Positions 61,653-64,000 of a stretch of DNA of 64,000 bases are shown in pieces. The position numbers were made by a program, and so were the translations under genes. Source of the stretch: Spirochaetaceae bacterium. GTDB lineage: Bacteria; Myxococcota_A; UBA9160; UBA4427. The stretch spans positions 417,485-481,484 of the forward strand of contig JACKFD010000002.1 of NCBI GenBank assembly GCA_020632655.1. The letters are read 5' to 3'. Below the pieces are notes generated by a model. That model saw nothing but the letters and a program-made list of their open reading frames with translations, made no database searches and was not told the origin of the DNA. Numbering within the stretch: the first letter of the stretch is position 1; each line of letters opens with the position of its first letter.

Positions 61653-62759
61653 CTACTGCACCCAGGTGATGTTGGCGTCGGCGACCGGGGGCGCTTCGAC
61701 CGCGAGGCGCGCCAGCTTGCGGACGATCCTGGCCGTGATCTCGCGCAGGGCCTCGGCCGAGGGGGAGTCGGGCCGGCTCACGACGATCGGCCGGCCGGCG
61801 TCGCCGTCCTCGGCGATGCGCGGGTCGATCGGGACCTCGCCGAGGAAGTCGACGCCGAGCTCCCTCGCGACGCGCGCGCCGCCGCCCTGGCCGAAGAGGT
61901 AGTACTTGCGGTCGGGCAGATCCGAGGGCGTGAAGTAGGACATGTTCTCGATGATGCCGAGGATCGGCACACCGACCTTCTCGAACATCTGAAGGCCCTT
62001 GCGCGCATCGATCAGCGAGAGGTCGTTCGCCGTCGTGACGATCACCGCGCCGGAGAGTGGCGCCATCTGCGTCAGCGTGAGTGCTGCGTCACCCGTCCCG
62101 GGCGGCATGTCGACGACGAGGTAGTCGAGCTCGCCCCACTTCACGTCGGTGAGGAACTGCTTGACGAGGCCGTGGACCATCGGCCCGCGCCAGATCACGG
62201 GCGAGTCGTCGTCTGTGAAGAAGGCCATCGACATCAGCTTGAGACCCTGGCCCTCGCGCGGGAGGATCTTGCGATCCGGCGTCGTGTCGGGTCGACCGCG
62301 CACGCCCGTCAGCAGCGCGAGCGAGGGGCCGTAGACGTCGGCGTCGAGCACGCCGACCTTGGCGCCCTGGTCGCGCAGGGTGAGGGCGAGGTTGATCGCC
62401 GTCGTGCTCTTGCCGACGCCGCCCTTGCCCGAGGCGACGGCGATGATGTTGCGCACGCCGGGCAGGTTCACCATCTGGTCCCCACCCGCCTGGCGCCCCG
62501 CCTGCCGCGTGTTCGCGGTCATCGTGACCGCCACGCTCGAGACCCCGGCAAGGGCTTCGACGCGCTCGCGCGCTGCGCGCTCGAACTCCGCCTTGACGGG
62601 GCAGGCCGGCGTCGTCAGCTCGATCGAGAACGCGACCGCCCCGCCGTCGATCCGCAGGTCCTTGATGAAGCCGAGGTCGACGATGCTCTTGCCGAAGTCG
62701 GGGTCGATGATGGGTCGCAGTGCGTCGAGCACCTGGCTCGCGCTCACGGATTCGGCCAT
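61653..62759 (-). CDS. mrp: Mrp/ApbC/NBP35-type iron-sulfur carrier ATPase
   Basis: A 368-residue P-loop ATPase that carries [4Fe-4S] clusters to apoproteins. The N-terminal MIP18/DUF59 domain (residues ~1-90, LDALRPIIDPDFGKSIVDLGFIKDL) precedes the NBP35 domain. That domain has the deviant Walker A VASGKGGVGKSTTAINLA, DADVYGPSLALLTG, YLVVDMPPGTGDAALTL and GIIENMSYFTPSD. The CxxC usual in many Mrp proteins after NMS is absent here: the sequence reads NMSYFTPSDLPDRKYYLFG. The ATG at 62759 is preceded by GAGAGGA and an extended -10 promoter. It converges on the MMPL gene. Confidence 0.92.
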   Translation of the reverse strand: MAESVSASQVLDALRPIIDPDFGKSIVDLGFIKDLRIDGGAVAFSIELTTPACPVKAEFERAARERVEALAGVSSVAVTMTANTRQAGRQAGGDQMVNLPGVRNIIAVASGKGGVGKSTTAINLALTLRDQGAKVGVLDADVYGPSLALLTGVRGRPDTTPDRKILPREGQGLKLMSMAFFTDDDSPVIWRGPMVHGLVKQFLTDVKWGELDYLVVDMPPGTGDAALTLTQMAPLSGAVIVTTANDLSLIDARKGLQMFEKVGVPILGIIENMSYFTPSDLPDRKYYLFGQGGGARVARELGVDFLGEVPIDPRIAEDGDAGRPIVVSRPDSPSAEALREITARIVRKLARLAVEAPPVADANITWVQ

Positions 62760-62784
62760 GTCGGGGGTCCTCTCGAAGGCCGGG

Positions 62785-62793
62785 AATCTAGCA
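62785..62793 (-). promoter_or_regulatory. Extended -10 promoter for mrp
   Basis: On the minus strand TGC immediately precedes TAGATT, 25 nt before the mrp ATG, with GAGAGGA in the leader. The -35 region is poor. It stands back to back with the TAAGCT of the next gene. Confidence 0.5.
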
Positions 62794-62816
62794 GCTCGGA
62801 CCGGGGCGGGAGCGGC

Positions 62817-62822
62817 TAAGCT
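62817..62822 (+). promoter_or_regulatory. Candidate -10 element for the questin-oxidase-like gene
   Basis: TAAGCT lies 55 nt before the GTG at 62878. The flanks GGC-TAAGCT-CCCGGCC resemble those of the divergent mrp element and of the TAAGCT at 30386. Confidence 0.45.
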
Positions 62823-62877
62823 CCCGGCCCCGCGTCTGCGGGCCCGAGAGCGAAGGGGTTCCGCCCGAGGAGGTCGC

Positions 62878-63963
62878 GTGAGCAACTACGACGAGGCGCT
62901 CGAGCGCTTCCGGATCGTCGGTCTCGAGTACGCGGACGGGCTCTCGAACCACGGGCCGATGGCCGCGGAGGCGCTGGTGGGGCTGGGGCACCAGGCGTTG
63001 ATCCCGGCGCTCGTCGACGTCTACGCGCCGCGCCTGCCGGCGGCGCGAGCGGGGCGCGTGCTGTCCGAGGCCGAGCAGGCCTCGGCGCGCGGGCGCGTCG
63101 AGCACGCGGCGGACCAGGTCGCGACCTTCGAGGCGCGACTCGAGGCGGCGGCGGACTGGCGGGACGTGATCGCGCGCGAGGTGCCGCCGCTCCTGCCGGG
63201 GCTCTTCGCAGCGACGGGACATGGGCTCCTCCGTACGGCCCACGCGATCCGTGCGCTCGAGCGCGAGGACTCCGCCCTGCGTCGGGGCGAGCTCGCCCGC
63301 GGCCTCGCCCATTGGTCGTCCCGATACCAGACGCTGCCGGGGCACCCACCGCCCTCGGGCGCGCCGCCTGCCGATCCAGCGACCCTCGCGGTGCGCTTGG
63401 AGGTGTGGCCGCACCTCGCGGACGCGTCCGCCCGGGACCAGCTCTTCTTCGAGGCCGTGCGCCGGCTCGACGCCGAGCCCCGCTTCGTCGAGGCGATGGA
63501 CGCGATCGGCCGTCCGGCCGTGGGACGCGCCGGACTCGATGCCTTCCTCGACGCGCTCGTGCGCACCGGGGCCGCCCTCTACCTCGCGCACCCCGACGAT
63601 CGCATCGCCTACGCCCATGCGGTCACGATTCCCGAGGCCGTGCGCAGCGTGGCCCCGCATCTGTCGGAGACGGACGCCTCCGCGGCGGGCTGGTACGCGC
63701 TGCAGGCGGTCGGCGCCCTGCACGCGGTCTTCGGTGGGATCGGGGACGGGGCGCCGGGTGAGCCGAGCGAGACCGTGCGACGGACGGCGGAGAGCTGGGA
63801 CGAGATCCGCTACCGGGCCGCGTGCTCGTTGCAGGAGCACGCGATCAAGCTGGCCGAGGCCTGCCTGCGCGCCGATCGCCGCGCGCCCGATCCGATCTTC
63901 GCGCTGGCTGCCGCCGATGCGGCACTCGAGCTCGAAGGCCGTCGCAGCGCAGGCAATTGCTGA
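62878..63963 (+). CDS. Questin-oxidase-like protein
   Basis: A 361-residue, mostly helical protein resembling the questin oxidase family (PF14027), known from fungal polyketide pathways and found sporadically in bacteria. Matching parts are SNHGPMAAEALVGLGHQALIPALVDVYAPRL, GLFAATGHGLLRTAHAIRALE, RDQLFFEAVRRLDAEPRF and ALYLAHPDDRIAYAHAVTIPEAV. The conserved His residues (NHGPM, GHGLLRTAH, YAHAVT) are present and may form an active site. The bacterial substrate is unknown. GTG at 62878 has a GAGGAGG site. The last 37 bp of the window after it show no feature. Confidence 0.75.
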   Translation: MSNYDEALERFRIVGLEYADGLSNHGPMAAEALVGLGHQALIPALVDVYAPRLPAARAGRVLSEAEQASARGRVEHAADQVATFEARLEAAADWRDVIAREVPPLLPGLFAATGHGLLRTAHAIRALEREDSALRRGELARGLAHWSSRYQTLPGHPPPSGAPPADPATLAVRLEVWPHLADASARDQLFFEAVRRLDAEPRFVEAMDAIGRPAVGRAGLDAFLDALVRTGAALYLAHPDDRIAYAHAVTIPEAVRSVAPHLSETDASAAGWYALQAVGALHAVFGGIGDGAPGEPSETVRRTAESWDEIRYRAACSLQEHAIKLAEACLRADRRAPDPIFALAAADAALELEGRRSAGNC

Positions 63964-64000
63964 GGCGTGGACTCTTGATTGCGCCTTCCCGTCGTTGGGT

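Overview
The window comes from a high-GC, Gram-negative bacterium that carries a bacterial (Pup-type) proteasome. Outer-membrane biology is visible in a BamD lipoprotein, LolA-like sorting proteins with an MMPL/RND transporter, a lipoprotein-type alkaline phosphatase and a complete Mpl recycling enzyme. An F420-type luciferase-like oxidoreductase, an SCP2 protein, a large three-domain IspG and a questin-oxidase-like protein suit the former deltaproteobacterial lineages (Myxococcota or Binatota-like). This placement is inference from gene content, not from a marker phylogeny. Almost all of the DNA is coding, and many neighbouring genes overlap by 1-4 nt (ATGA, GTGA or TGATG).

Layout. 1-6064: Pup-proteasome cluster in the order mpa/arc (5' end missing), dop, pup, prcB, prcA, pafA. 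It holds everything needed to tag proteins with Pup, unfold, degrade and de-tag them. 6297-9675: mreB, then on the minus strand ruvX-mltG-SCP2. 9761-15486: an F420/LLM oxidoreductase, then a circularly permuted ATP-grasp/alpha-E pair facing a glutamine-amidotransferase-like/transglutaminase fusion. This is a peptide-amidoligase module of unknown product. 15795-25563: HEAT-repeat protein, pgpA-cinA, recA, pilT, alaS. 25563-35671: ispG, then on the minus strand TPR-cvpA and bamD, then a small conserved-looking protein with tandem repeats, a CDP-alcohol phosphatidyltransferase, DUF1844, ispE, tRNA-Gln, prs, L25 and pth.

35759-39010: a MocR/PdxR-type regulator and the pdxS-pdxT vitamin B6 pair. 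pdxS is broken by a cluster of small indels and the regulator lacks its own stop codon. 39027-43051: trehalose genes (GH15 enzyme divergent from an OtsA-OtsB fusion). 43288-46739: rpsF-rpsR-rplI-dnaB, with unusual low-complexity S6 and S18 extensions and a 33-bp repeat array before rplI. 46742-50486: LD-carboxypeptidase, serine hydrolase and Mpl, a peptidoglycan-recycling module. 50521-63963: SnoaL-like and small unknown genes, alkaline phosphatase, membrane MutS-like ATPase, thiD, a nucleotide-pyrophosphatase-like enzyme, two LolA-like proteins, an MMPL transporter that appears to start with CTG, the Fe-S carrier mrp and a questin-oxidase-like protein.

Three signals stand out. One is the Ser-for-Cys amidotransferase/transglutaminase fusion beside the ATP-grasp/alpha-E pair. 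The second is a recurrent leaderless promoter pattern, with TAnnnT placed exactly 6 nt before a start codon. The third is a set of short tandem repeats with codon-multiple periods (6, 33 and 36 bp) at gene ends and in leaders.
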